Part shown: positions 1 to 9,687 of the stretch, piece by piece
How the letters are laid out: every line of letters begins with the position of its first letter
Position numbering within the stretch: the stretch's first letter is position 1
DNA from: Symsagittifera roscoffensis
Lineage: Eukaryota > Xenacoelomorpha > Acoela > Convolutidae
Direction of reading: 5' to 3'
NCBI RefSeq assembly: GCF_963678635.1
Contig: NW_026971759.1
Span: forward strand, 1-62,000
Length of the DNA stretch: 62,000 bases
Made by a program: the position numbers and the translations under genes
The notes under the pieces: model-generated
Told to the model about the DNA's origin: nothing
Databases searched by the model: none
Seen by the model: the letters and a program-made list of their open reading frames with translations, nothing else

Positions 1-719
1 AAGTTCGCTGCGTCTGTTTTTAGCGTAAAACCATTTTTTCTGTTTTTATTGTCGGTGCAAGCTCATTGAAATCAAGCGCTAGAAAAAACTACCGGCTTCA
101 CTCCTTGATCAACTGGTTGATACTTATATAACCATGCCCGTTATAAACTTTAACCCGAACGCCGTTAACCCCCGTAAGATTGTAAAACACTACTTGGAGT
201 CGAATTTATACCATCATTCGAATAACGTGATTTTGCGCGATTTGGCGCGACTCATAAATAACTAAGTTAGTAGACAACGCGGGCATAACTCCAGCGTTTT
301 GTCCAATAACAAACTTGTAGCCATCATAAAAACGCTTTCGAGCGCAAATTAGTCTATCGTTTAATGTCAACGCGCCGGAGCTGAGGAAATATTTGAGAAA
401 TTAAAAAATTCAGGTGTTCTAGCCATCAGTATAGTCAATCATTTCATATCAAAACGTAAAGCTAAGAATGAGCGTTTACGCAAACAGTACTTGGCGTTAC
501 CTCGGCCCAATAAGTCAGAGACCAAAACTTTCCAGATCATTCGCAGATACGGCAAAAACCTCAAAGCATTTGTTGCTAAGACCAAGAGGAAATGTATTTT
601 GAACAATAAGCAATGAAGATAAGAACAAAGGCTAGTTCCATCATCTTCATTTTAAAATTTACCTCCTCAAGCTGCATGTGTTTAAGCAAAACCACCTGTA
701 GGTCAACCCACCTACTTCA
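1..719. other. unassigned left edge
   Basis: No known family is recognised here. The only notable feature is the stop-to-stop frame at 365-616 listed separately. The first bases resemble the phrase found inside the family-1 BEL/Pao LTR near 7260, which hints that an LTR fragment may lie at the window edge, but the match is too short to call. Confidence 0.3.
365..616 (+). other. open frame without start codon, unknown
   Basis: This is an 83-codon frame between a TAA at 362 and a TGA at 614, with no in-frame ATG. The conceptual product is strongly basic, with runs such as SKRKAKNERLRKQYLALPRP and YGKNLKAFVAKTKRKC. A basic tail of this kind could be the end of a retroelement or transposon protein whose upstream part has been lost, or it could be chance. 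It lies just upstream of the plus-strand BEL/Pao gag relic. No function is assigned. Confidence 0.2.
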
Positions 720-1797
720 GTCAGCTCTGTAACCCGAACCTGGCTTCGTGATTCCCTGCATTGCAACACCGGTCCCGCAATTTGTAACCCGTTAACTTTG
801 AATGATTCATCTCACGTATTTGAGTCAGTAGCACATGTTGTCCCTTCAAACTCGGTGACCTTCTCGTACAAAAGCTGCAATCGATATCCAATCCAGATTT
901 AGCCGAAAACTTGGCATCGAACAGGAAACTTTTCAATTACGATGGTAATCTGTTGGAGTAGCTTGAATGAATAGATCACTTTATGAGTGCGGTTGTTTGT
1001 TGATCAACTTTTTTATTTTACGTCAACCTAACGTAACTCAAAATCTTTGTATCCTGGAAAGCTAAGTTGGCATTAGCGGATTTTGCGTATTCAACTGGAA
1101 TTCACAGGGATGCACTTAAGGTCCTTGAGCAAAAATTGGGCAACTTTGAAACGTAGTGAGTAGAAACTCAAAAATTTAACAGTGTTTCAGCTGTGAAATT
1201 GCAAATTTCGGAAAGCGTTTTTCTTTTTGCTTGAATTATTTCAAGTCTCGTAGTTGTCCCGATTGTTGTCAAATGGGGACGATCTGATTTATGTTGACGA
1301 TCTTGAATCATGCTTTATGTAATTTGCGTCTCTAGTATGTTCTACACTGTCAACCGCAATTGTTATTGTTCTAATCTCCTTGATTGAAACGAGTGATTGA
1401 AAGAAAAAAATTGAAACAAATGAGAGCTTGAAACTTTTCCTGGTGAATCAAAAACCGAGGAACCCTTCAAGTCAAAAGCCACAATCCGAGTTTTGGCTTC
1501 CAGTACTAAGTCGAACAGTTTAAAATATCTTCCCTGACGGGAGGACGCTGCTAAACACCTGTTATGGAGACGCAAACTCTTCAACTAAATAAAAGCCTAC
1601 TCGAAGGGCGAAGTTTTCCGCAGAGAAAAATCTCGGTTTCTCCTGTGGTCTCCAAGCGGAACACATGTTCCGTAATTGCGAGAAGGCTAGAAAATGCACT
1701 ATATCTGAGTGCGAAAATCCATGTCCGGCGGACGAATCGACGTCTTGTTTCTCATCCGAGAAAGACGTTAGAGGTTTTCTCGAGGTTATTGAGTTAA
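720..1797 (+). pseudogene. BEL/Pao gag relic (copy X)
   Basis: Several frames, broken by stops and shifts, line up with the gag of the minus-strand BEL/Pao copies in this window. Near 730-760 CNPNLAS matches YNPSLAS of the other copy. Near 915-960 NYDGNLLE corresponds to the conserved G-N-P-L-E-W core of the DUF1759 gag domain, and WKAKLALADFAYS follows at about 1060-1100. RNCYCSNLLD at 1350-1385 matches the LLDFNEW block, and 1564-1797 matches the gag C-terminus leading into protease. Gag packages element RNA. The start codon cannot be placed and the copy is non-coding today. Confidence 0.75.
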
Positions 1798-2240
1798 TGT
1801 TTCATCTATGTCAAATATTGTTAACGCTCTAATTTGATATGATTCCGCGAGCAATGACTACTAGCTTCGCGCAAGCTTGGATTACCGACTGAATTTGTCA
1901 GGCAAAAAGTTGATTTGACCCTAAATAGTTCCATTTCATTAGATATTAATTCGACTGAGTTAGTCGAGGTCACACTATCTGCTGTCAAAAGAATTAACAA
2001 TTACACCTTCAATGCAACCACTTACATAAATGATGGGATTAATTTTGTATCTCGAAAGGTTGATGTTCCGGCCCTCCAGGAGTAGTATCCATACCTGGAG
2101 CCAATAAAGCCAAATTGGTGTAGTTAATCCGATGTGAAACTGGTAATTGGTCAAGAATTTTATCAGCACATACGCCCGCTCGATTACCTTCATGATGCAG
2201 ATAGAAAAACGCAAATGGCTGATCGTGTGCCGGTAGGAAG
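1798..2240 (+). pseudogene. BEL/Pao protease-region relic (copy X)
   Basis: Conceptual pieces such as KKVDLTL, TELVEVTLSA, INDGINFVSRKVDVPALQE and QEFYQHIRPLDYLHDAD match the DUF1758-type aspartic peptidase region that follows gag in BEL/Pao polyproteins. A TAG interrupts the frame after the PALQE motif. Similarity stops abruptly after the motif PVG, where an LTR end begins at 2241. The same breakpoint recurs at 6968, so this is a copy of an already interrupted element. The segment from about 1745 is also duplicated at 6515-6968. Confidence 0.75.
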
Positions 2241-2278
2241 TGTATGCTGATTCAAACTAACCTGAGATCAAAACTATC
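2241..2278 (-). repeat. 3' end stub of family-1 BEL/Pao LTR
   Basis: About 38 bp match the left edge of the LTR at 6969-7437 nearly exactly, starting at the same TGTATGCTGATTC. In the element sense (minus strand) this is the LTR 3' end, finishing in CA. The rest of the LTR is missing; the sequence jumps into integrase-like sequence. Confidence 0.7.
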
Positions 2279-3458
2279 AACGTGCTTTCCTGTAACGTGC
2301 TTTCCTTGCGTTTTCTGCAAAAAAAAGTCATTTTTCGATTGCATGGAGGGCCGCTCGCAGTCCCAACACCAGAAACCCCAGATTTGTTAGGGAGCGCAAC
2401 AAATTTAAGTGTTAATGGTTGTGAGCAAAATGCAGACGCCTCAGAAACATTTTCACCAACAAGTCGCATTGCAAGAGTAACCTGCAATGCGACTGGACCT
2501 TTTCGCGGGTATGCAAGATTGAAATTGATAAACTCAATCATGACCGATTGGGATTGAGCCAGATGTAATAAAATATCTTTTGCAATGGCTGATTAAGCCG
2601 GGTAAATATTTGAGCGCAGGCTCTCGGAAATGCTAGTTTCGGCGGTAACCTCAACGTGAAGCAAACGTCTCCCCACGGTTTCATAAATTTACTATACTTC
2701 TCACAACCATATACGGGCACTGACTTCTTCAATATATTCTTGAGAGGATGTGTCGAATTGCCTATTGTGTGGTCCACAGGGGTCTTTGAGAGGATATTAC
2801 TAGCAAAATCCAGATTCGATTTTCGATTGCACGGAGGGCCGCTCGCTGTCCCAACACCAGAAACCCCATATTTGTTATAGAGCGCAACAAATCTAAGTGT
2901 TAATGGTTGTGAGCAAAGTGCACACGCCTCAGAAACATTTTCACCAACAAGTGATACAAATCCAAGTTGATGGGATGCTTAAAGTTGAAACTTACTTCGA
3001 CTAAATGTTGAATCCGACCCGCGGAATGAATAGAGACACCGGGACCGATAAACGGTGAGTAACCTGCAATGCGACTGGACCTTTTCACGGGTATGCAAGA
3101 TTGAAGTTGATAAACTCAACCGTGACCGATTGGGATTGAGCCAGAAGTAGTAAATTATCTTTTGCAATTGCTAATTGAGCCGGGTAAATGTTTGAGCCCT
3201 AGGCTCTCGGAAATGCTAGTTTCGGCATTAACCTCAACGTAAAGCAAACGTATTCTCGCAGTTTCATAAATTTACTATACTTCTCACAGCCATATACGGG
3301 CACTGACTTCTTCAATATATTCTTGAGAGCATGTGTCGAATTGCCTATTGTGTGGTCCACAGGGGTCTTTGAGAGGATATTACTAACAACATCCAGATTC
3401 GGTTTAAAAGGCCACTCAATGTCTAATGGGAAGCTTCGACCTCTTGAATAATCTTTAA
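2279..3458 (-). pseudogene. BEL/Pao RNase H-integrase relic with internal duplication
   Basis: Read on the minus strand, this contains integrase N-terminal-domain pieces: an SSRIAGYSPFIG block near 3040-3090, KHPINLD, and CRKRKESTL near 2310. Upstream in sense are RNase H-to-integrase linker motifs (CEKYSKFMK, LAQSQS-like). The stretch 2330-2815 is repeated at about 2816-3396, with the second copy keeping extra H2C2-region sequence. Integrase inserts the cDNA into the genome; here the catalytic core is absent and all frames are broken. Lies between the LTR stub and a relic RT. Confidence 0.7.
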
Positions 3459-4738
3459 GAAGCGCATTAACTCGTAAACAAAATTTACGTGTACGTCATG
3501 AGCATAAGTAAGGACATAACGTTTACTGATGTCCTCTTTTTTGTCGCAGTGTAATTACACTTTGAAACATTATGTTTATCGAGCCGATTTTAAACGTCTT
3601 GAATTTTGCCAGCGCTGAGTAGTAGTTGTTGGTTAGAGAAATGCTATCATCGGCCCATAACGTTCCTACCCATCATGGTATGTTGTTGAGTCAAAAGGGT
3701 TGTGCAATTGCTTATTGGCTGCAGAACGAACATCAGCTTCCTTGTATTTGCTAAAGCTTTGTAACTCATACCGCACTTTAAATTCGCCAACAAACTCAAC
3801 GTCTTCAGCATTGCTTTTGCTACATGTTAGGAACAAAATAGACGAAAAAGGGAGTGGGTCACTCGAAACCCATCCTAACAGCAGATGAACAGCCATTGGC
3901 TTTTTCTGAATTGTACATTAACAACTTGGCATTTTACTAACAAACTTGGTGAGACGGAATTCTCCCAATTTAAGAAGGTTCAGCAGATCCTTGCTTACTT
4001 GCTTTGCGGCCTTGCGGTTATCGAATAAACCCAAGTTATCATCCAGAATTTGGCAAGTACTGCTCTAGATGCTTCAGAAAAAACTTCAAGATTATCCCTG
4101 GCGGTTTGTTGAAGTGCGAAACTCGAGCACGTCGGGGAGTTCCGAGCAACAAAATTTTGCCGGGTATACTGAAGAAATTTAAAATCCGATGTGGTATCCT
4201 CGCACCACAATAAATGCAAAGAGGGCTGACCACTGGCCCGAATTGATGAACATACCCTCGATGTTCGCGGAGGCGGCAGTTTCATGTTGGCGGAAGCGCA
4301 TTAACTCGTGTACAAAATTTAAGTGTACGTCGTGACCAGAAGTCAGGGTACAACCTTTACTGAGGTCCTATTTTTTGTCGCAGTGTAATTACTCTTTGAA
4401 TCACTATCTTTATCGAGCCGATCTTTAAGCGTCTTGAACTTTGTCAGCGCTGAGTAGTAGTTGTTGGGTAAAGGAATGCTATCATCGGCCCATAACGTTC
4501 CTACCCATCATGTTATCTTGTTGATTCAAGAAGATTGTGCGATCGCTTATTGGCTGCAGAACGAGCATCAGCTTCCTTGTGTTTGCCATAGCTTTCTAAC
4601 TCATACCACGCTGTAAATTCGCCAACAAATTCAAGGTCGTCAGCATTGCATTTGCTACATGTTGAAAACAACACAGACGAAAAAGGGAGTGGGTCACTCG
4701 AAACCCATCCTAACAGCAGATGAACAGCCATTGGCATT
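3459..4738 (-). pseudogene. BEL/Pao protease-RT linker and RT relic, duplicated
   Basis: Two minus-strand copies of the linker that precedes RT are present: 4738-4513 (GWVSSDPLPFSS, AWYELESYGKHKEADARSAA) and 3896-3666 (the same block, RYELQSFSKYKEADVRSAA). Between them, 4285-3995 carries RT motifs (LLWCEDTTSDFKFLQYTRQN, RNSPTCSSFALQQTARDN). The 440-bp stretch 3459-3897 matches 4296-4738, so a tandem duplication copied the linker. No YxDD catalytic motif survives. RT would copy element RNA into DNA; this copy is dead. Confidence 0.75.
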
Positions 4739-4745
4739 TCCCTAT

Positions 4746-5243
4746 CTAAATGATGAACATGATCGAGCGGGCGTATGTGGTGAGAAAAATCCTGGCCAAC
4801 GATTGTTTCGATGTCCAGATAACTATACCGAATTTGCTTGATTGGTTCCAGCTATATATATTTTCTTGAAGGGCCGAGATATCATTCTTTTCAGACCCAG
4901 CACTAATTTCATCATCCAGGTAAGCGTTTACGTTGAAGATATAATCGGTGTTATTTATGTCAGCGGATATTGTGACCTCGACTATCGCAGTCGAAAAAGT
5001 ATCCGTTGAATTGAAACTAATTAGGGTCAAATCAACTTTTTTTCCAAAAGTTCAGTTTTACAAAATCAGACGGCGGTCCAAGCTTCCGGAAAGCCAGAAG
5101 TGATTGCTCGGGGAACCACGCAAAACGAGGGCGTTATCGGTTTTAGACTTAGTAGAAACACTTAACTCAAAAACCTGGACTTGTTTTCTTCCTTTCGAGG
5201 AGGAACAAGGCGGTGTACGCCACGCAAGATGAATTAAGTGCAA
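4746..5243 (-). pseudogene. BEL/Pao protease-region relic
   Basis: Minus-strand frames at 5243-5058 (HLAWRTPPCSSSKG, SKTDNALVLRGSPSNHF) and 5030-4746 (VEVTISADINNTDYIFNVNA, YLDDEISAGSEKNDISALQE) correspond in order to the BEL/Pao peptidase region. The same blocks occur at 9687-9244. A frameshift lies near 5040. The expected Asp-Ser/Thr-Gly active site is not visible, so activity is excluded. Confidence 0.75.
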
Positions 5244-5268
5244 TTTGCACTCAGGTTAAACGCATTTC

Positions 5269-6470
5269 CTAACTTTCGGGCAATACGGAACATGTGGTTT
5301 GCTTGGAGATAGGAGAAACATATTTTTTTCTCCTTGAAAAACTTTCTCCTTTGAGTAGGAATCTTTTTCTTGAGGATCTTGCATTCTTATAACGGATTTT
5401 TACTAGCGCACTAAGGAGACGGAGGATAGTCAACCTTGTTCGGCTGAGCCCTGGATGCAAAAACTCGGGTGGTGTTCTTTGTCTTGACGTGTTCCTCGGT
5501 TTTTGATTTACCAGGAAATGTTTTCAAACGCTCATGCATTTCGTCCTTTTCTTTGAACCACTCGTTGAAATCAAGGAGGTTAGGGCAGTACCAAGTACGC
5601 TTGAGCGTTTAGGATGACCAAGACCCCTTCAAATTTGGAGGCAACCTACATAAAGCTTGACGTTCATTATAGATCGATGCTCCGGACCACAACAACGATT
5701 GAAACACACCAACAAGAGAGACTTAGTGCTTCCCTGTACAATCGACCTGAGTACTCTAAGTCCATTTTTGCCAACTTAGCTTTCTCTGTTACCAGTGTTT
5801 TAAGGTATGTCAGCCTGATCTCTTCCATATGAGTTGATTGCGAATCAATCTCACTCTGAAGCTGACCTATCCATTTATGCCATTCCAACGGATTACCAGC
5901 GTACTTGGAAAGTTTCGATTCCGGTAATAATTCCATCCTGTTCGATGCCAGTGTTTCGACTAAGCCTCGAACGATTATCGGTTGCGATGGCTGATTGACA
6001 TAATTCGGTACAGGTTGGTACACGCACGACGCGGCCGTTTTCGAAAATTATGGCTGGTGAACGGACGAGCAAGAAAAGTTCCACGCAATCGGTGATTGCA
6101 AAGTTACTTGCTCTTGTGTTGTAGTGAATTAGTGAAATGATCCACCGCTATTGAAAGGGGAAACTTAGGGATTTAGGCAGGGCACGGATGTTACTGCCTC
6201 CTAAATGTGCAATGACTCTTTCAAAGCTAAAGGGTTGCAAACTACGGGAGTCGGTGTTGCAATTGAGGGGAACCACGATGCGAGGCTCGAGTTATAAAAC
6301 TGACTGAAATGGAGGGATGACCTACAGGGATTACTGCCGAAACAACTGCAGAATGAGGAGGGAAGTTTTTATACGGAGGTGGTGGAATACTTTAAAATTA
6401 GCAGACGTGGCACGCTCAGCATTGACTCATTGATTTGCATCTGAAAACCGGTGTGGTTATGTTACGTTTT
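5269..6470 (-). pseudogene. BEL/Pao gag relic with DUF1759 domain
   Basis: The frame at 6023-5667 contains SKLSKYAGNPLEWHKWIG and LKTLVTEKAKLAKMDLEYSG, the diagnostic DUF1759 gag core of BEL/Pao elements. Upstream in sense (6470-6090) is an N-terminal gag segment shared with 10620-10935. Downstream, 5600-5460 carries the LLDFNEW block and 5460-5269 a segment (MHPGLSRTRLTILRLLSALV) leading into protease. Stops and shifts interrupt it. The gag end abuts plus-strand sequence at about 6500, a rearrangement junction. Confidence 0.8.
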
Positions 6471-6514
6471 CATTTAATTTCAACCCATATTTACCAACTT
6501 TTCCAAGAATTTCT

Positions 6515-6968
6515 CTAGGTTATTGAGTTAATGTTTCATCTATGTCAAATATTGTTCTAATTTTATATGATTCCGCGAGCAATGACTACTACCTTCACGC
6601 AAGCTCGGCCCACCGACTAAATTTAGCAGGCAAAACGTTGATTTGACCCTAATTAGTTTTATTTCAACGGATATTATTTCGACTGAGTTAGTCGAGGGCC
6701 ACACTATCTGCTGACATAAACAACACCGACTATACCTTCCTTTCAACCACTTACATAAATGATGGAATTATTGCTGTATCTCGAAAGGTTGATGTTCCGG
6801 CCTTCCAGGAGGAGTATCCATACCTGGAACCAAAAAGCCAATTTGGCGTAGTTATTCCAAGATGGAACTGGTAATTGGCCAGGAATTTTATCAGCACATA
6901 CGCCCGCTTGATTATCTTCATGATGCAGATGGGAAAACACAAATGGCTGTTCGTTTGCCGGTAGGAAG
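6515..6968 (+). pseudogene. BEL/Pao protease-region relic, host of nested insertion (copy Y)
   Basis: Plus-strand conceptual motifs INNTDYTFLSTTYINDGI, SRKVDVPAFQE and EFYQHIRPLDYLHDADG match the same region as 1798-2240. Similarity stops after LPVG at 6968, where a minus-strand LTR begins. The rest of the same coding region resumes at 11784 with WVLSGPL, which is what should follow LPVG in this family. The intervening 4.8 kb is therefore a nested insertion. Confidence 0.75.
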
Positions 6969-7437
6969 TGTATGCTGATTCAAACTAACCTGCGATCAAA
7001 ACTATAAAACATCAGAGAAAAATTGGAATGTTCCTCTATAATCCATAAGTTTTTTTTGACAAAAAAGCTATTTCTAGCACCGAAGTTGTTAAGAGTCTCA
7101 TTGTCTGCACACTCTAGCCAAACACGGTTTTGACAAACGAAAACCTGCCAATCAAGGTCGACCAAAGCTGTTTTTTGGTTTAGTTTATATAACTTAAAGA
7201 AACAGAAAATGTTTTTGGGGGGTTCGAACCCGATTATGGAGCGTAAATTTATGTCCCGTCAAGTTCGCTGCATATTTGAGTTTTATAAAGGAAATGGCCC
7301 AGTCGGGATTCGAACCTGCGCGGAAACCGTCGGCACGCACTACCTATACGCTCAGCTACTGTCCCTGTATGCAACTATAGTTCTAACTTGTTAAATGCAA
7401 CTATTGTTGAAACTTGTATTGACATTTACTAAGCAAC
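6969..7437 (-). repeat. 3' LTR of nested BEL/Pao (family 1)
   Basis: Roughly 469 bp that aligns end to end with the LTR at 16177-16625 and partly with 11585-11783. In sense it begins with GTTGC (one base lost from TGTTGC) and ends at TGTATG-complement, that is in CA. It contains a tRNA-like segment with A and B boxes (7296-7366) and a second B-box-like phrase near 7219-7231. It directly follows the integrase C-terminus. Confidence 0.75.
7296..7366 (-). promoter_or_regulatory. tRNA-like A-box/B-box module in LTR
   Basis: About 70 nt on the minus strand resemble a tRNA: an A-box-like TAGCTGAGCG at 7357-7348, a perfect B box GGTTCGAATCC at 7316-7306, and ends GGGACAG and CTGGGCC that pair at five of seven positions. 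D and anticodon arms are poor, so it is not a working tRNA gene. It lies in the element sense about 70 nt from the LTR start, as in the two other family-1 LTRs. Confidence 0.55.
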
Positions 7438-7439
7438 TT

Positions 7440-8165
7440 CCTCATCCCTCGAAAAGGCGAGAACTGGAGAAAATTAACGAGGGGTCTCACTAAATGACGC
7501 GATAGGGTCTTAACGGTTGCGGAGCGAGCGACTTTATCTTTGCCGAAGTGCAATAGAGATACTTGACCTAAAGGGTAGTGCCCTTGAGGGCTGCTGGGAT
7601 CGAAAATACAGACGAGATCACCAGTTCGTAAATCGCAGTTTGAAAGGGCATGCCATTTTGAGCCCTTGTTCAAGGAAGGGGCATAATCTTTTTTCCAACT
7701 TTGACAATTAGCAATTGCGTGAGTTTTTGCTCTCAGATAGCATTTGCGGTGGTCAAAACATTCATCAAGTGTTAGCGAAGGAAAACTAACAGAGTGCTCT
7801 CACAGGCGTTATGGAACGGGTATTCAATGATTGCTCCACAAGACAAAGTTTGGTCGACACTACCTCTTCCGTTAACTTGCGAGTTCCATTGATTGTGTAG
7901 AAGACGCGTTTGCAACTGCGCGCTTACCTTTCCCAAGACCCATCAAGATGCGGCGAGCCAGGAGGTGTGGATTTCCATTTACTCCTCTTATGAGTTTCGT
8001 TTATCGTTTTCGTGGTGCACTGTACGGATACTCTTACAATGAACAAAATAGCCCATCTTTTCTAACTACTGCGGCAAATAGTCACGAAAAAACGACGAAA
8101 GTAACCCAATCTACAGTTACTAAAAGGCCGATAGCGGTAACCAAGCCGTCGACAGGGAGGTCTGA
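7440..8165 (-). pseudogene. BEL/Pao integrase relic with C-terminal DUF5641-like domain
   Basis: Minus-strand motif WKSTPPGSPHLDGSWER near 7990-7940 is the conserved block after the catalytic core in BEL/Pao integrases. The open frame 7673-7401 has GDLVCIFDPSSPQGHYPLGQ and GKDKVARSATVKT, the C-terminal domain that closes the polyprotein. FPSLTLDECFDHRK near 7770 is the linker. The N-terminal part and most of the DDE core are missing. The C-terminus runs directly into the 3' LTR, as in intact members. Confidence 0.8.
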
Positions 8166-8700
8166 CATCATAAGATGTAAAGTGCTTTCCTTGAACTTTC
8201 TGCAAAAAAAATCAAAATTATTTCGACTAAACGTTGAATCCATCCCGTGGAATGAATAGAGACACCGGAAATGCTAGTTTTGGCAATAACCTCAACGTGA
8301 AGCAAACGTATCCCGCAGTTTCATACATTTACTATACTTCTCACAATCATATACGGGCTCTGACTTCTTAAAAATACTCTTGAGAGGACGTGTCGAATTG
8401 CCTATTGTGTAGTCCACAGAAGTCTTCGAGAAGATATTACTAACAACATCCAGATTCGGTTTAAAAGGCCACTCATTGTCTAATGGGAAGCTTCGACCTC
8501 TTGAATAGTCTTTAAGGAGAGGCCGGGCCCTTACCGTGTGGGGAACCGCCAATCTAATATGGTCGAAGAGCCAAGAAACGAAACTTAGAACAGTTCGTTG
8601 CGTATCGGATGTTTGGAGCTCATAGTCAACTCCACGACTAACAACAAACAAGAGAGTCGGTTCCATGGTTCCATTTTGTTCCTAATACACACCAGTTGCA
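8166..8700 (-). pseudogene. BEL/Pao RNase H relic fused to integrase N-terminal remnant
   Basis: The 124-codon frame at 8666-8292 contains DTQRTVLSFVSWLFDHIRLA and VRARPLLKD, the start of the BEL/Pao RNase H region, followed by EWPFKPNLDVVSNIFSK and CEKYSKCMK from the linker before integrase. The centre of RNase H has been deleted. Bases 8275-8180 hold a scrap of integrase zinc-domain sequence. RNase H degrades the RNA strand during cDNA synthesis; this copy cannot work. Confidence 0.75.
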
Positions 8701-8759
8701 TTGTCTTTTACTTTCGCAGTTACCTCAATTGAAGGGTTTTAGTTTTCTCCAATTGAAGG

Positions 8760-9240
8760 ACATTACTTGGTGAGACGGAATCCTCCCAATTTACGAAGGT
8801 TCATCAGATCCTTACTTACTCGCTTTGCGTCATTGCGGTTATCGAATAAACCCAAGTAATCATCCGGAACTTGGCAAGTGTTGCTCTAGAAGCTTCAGAA
8901 AAAATTTCAACCTTATCCCTGGCGGTTTGTTGAAGTGCGAAACTGGAGCACGTCGGGGAGTTCCGAGCACCAAAATTTGGCCGGGTATACTGAAGAAGTT
9001 TCACATCCGATGTGGCATCCTCGCACCACAAAAAACGCAAAGAGGGCTGACCACTGGCCCAAATGGATGAAAATACCCCCGATGTTAGCGGAGACGGCGG
9101 TTTGATGTTGGCGGAAGCGCATTAACTCGTGTACAAAATTTATTTGTACGTCGTGACCATAAGTCAGGACATAACCTCTACTGAGGTTTCTTTTTTGTCG
9201 CAGTGCAATTACTCTTTGAACCACTATCTTTATCGAGCCG
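8760..9240 (-). pseudogene. BEL/Pao reverse transcriptase relic
   Basis: Two overlapping minus-strand frames (9224-8913 and 9040-8816) share one RT separated by a frameshift: HELMRFRQHQTAVSANIGG in the first, FLWCEDATSDVKLLQYTRPN and RNSPTCSSFALQQTARDK in the second. Similarity ends before the YxDD motif; FRMITWVYS stands near the place where a catalytic motif is expected but does not match it. Bounded by protease on one side and RNase H on the other. Confidence 0.8.
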
Positions 9241-9243
9241 TTT

Positions 9244-9687
9244 TTAAATCGTTTTTAACCGTTTCGATGTCCAAATAACAATACCGAATTGGCTTGATTG
9301 GTTCCAGCTATATACATATTCTTGAAGGGCCGAGATATCAACTTTTTGAGACTCAACAACAATTTCATCATCTAAGCAAGCGTTTACTTTGAGGGTAAAA
9401 CCGGTGTTATTTTTGTCAGCGGGTAGTGTGACCTCGAATATTGCAGTCGAAATAAAATCTGATGAATTAAAACTATTTAGGATCAAATCAATTTTTTTCT
9501 CTGGCAAGTTCAGACGGCAGACCAAGCTTCCTGAAAGCCAGGAGTGATTGCTAGCGGAAACAAGCAAAACGAAGGCGTTATCGGTTTTGGACTTAGAAGA
9601 AACACTTAACGCAATAACCTGGACTTGGTTGCTTCCTTTCGAGGAGGAGCAATGCGGTCTGCGCCACGCAAGATGAGTTAAGTGCAT
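9244..9687 (-). pseudogene. BEL/Pao protease region, open 147-codon frame
   Basis: This is the best preserved protease segment in region 1. It starts HLTHLAWRRPHCSSSKG, then SKTDNAFVLLVSASNHSW, FEVTLPADKNNTGFTLKVNA and CLDDEIVVESQKVDISALQE. The order and motifs match the DUF1758-type peptidase region of BEL/Pao. The frame is uninterrupted although the catalytic Asp triad region is not obvious (VLLVSAS where a D-S-G-like motif would be expected). It overlaps the end of the gag frame by ten bases in a different frame. Confidence 0.75.

Noticed and set aside
2282-2880. Plus-strand open frames 2282-2557 and 2656-2880
   Set aside because: The minus strand of the same bases carries recognisable BEL/Pao integrase and linker motifs; these are antisense shadows.
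7296-7366. Functional tRNA gene
   Set aside because: A and B boxes are present but D and anticodon arms do not fold well, and the same segment recurs at the same place in other LTRs. Treated as an LTR module.
7948-8259. 103-codon plus-strand frame
   Set aside because: Antisense to the WKSTPPGSPHLDGSWER integrase block and the RNase H relic.
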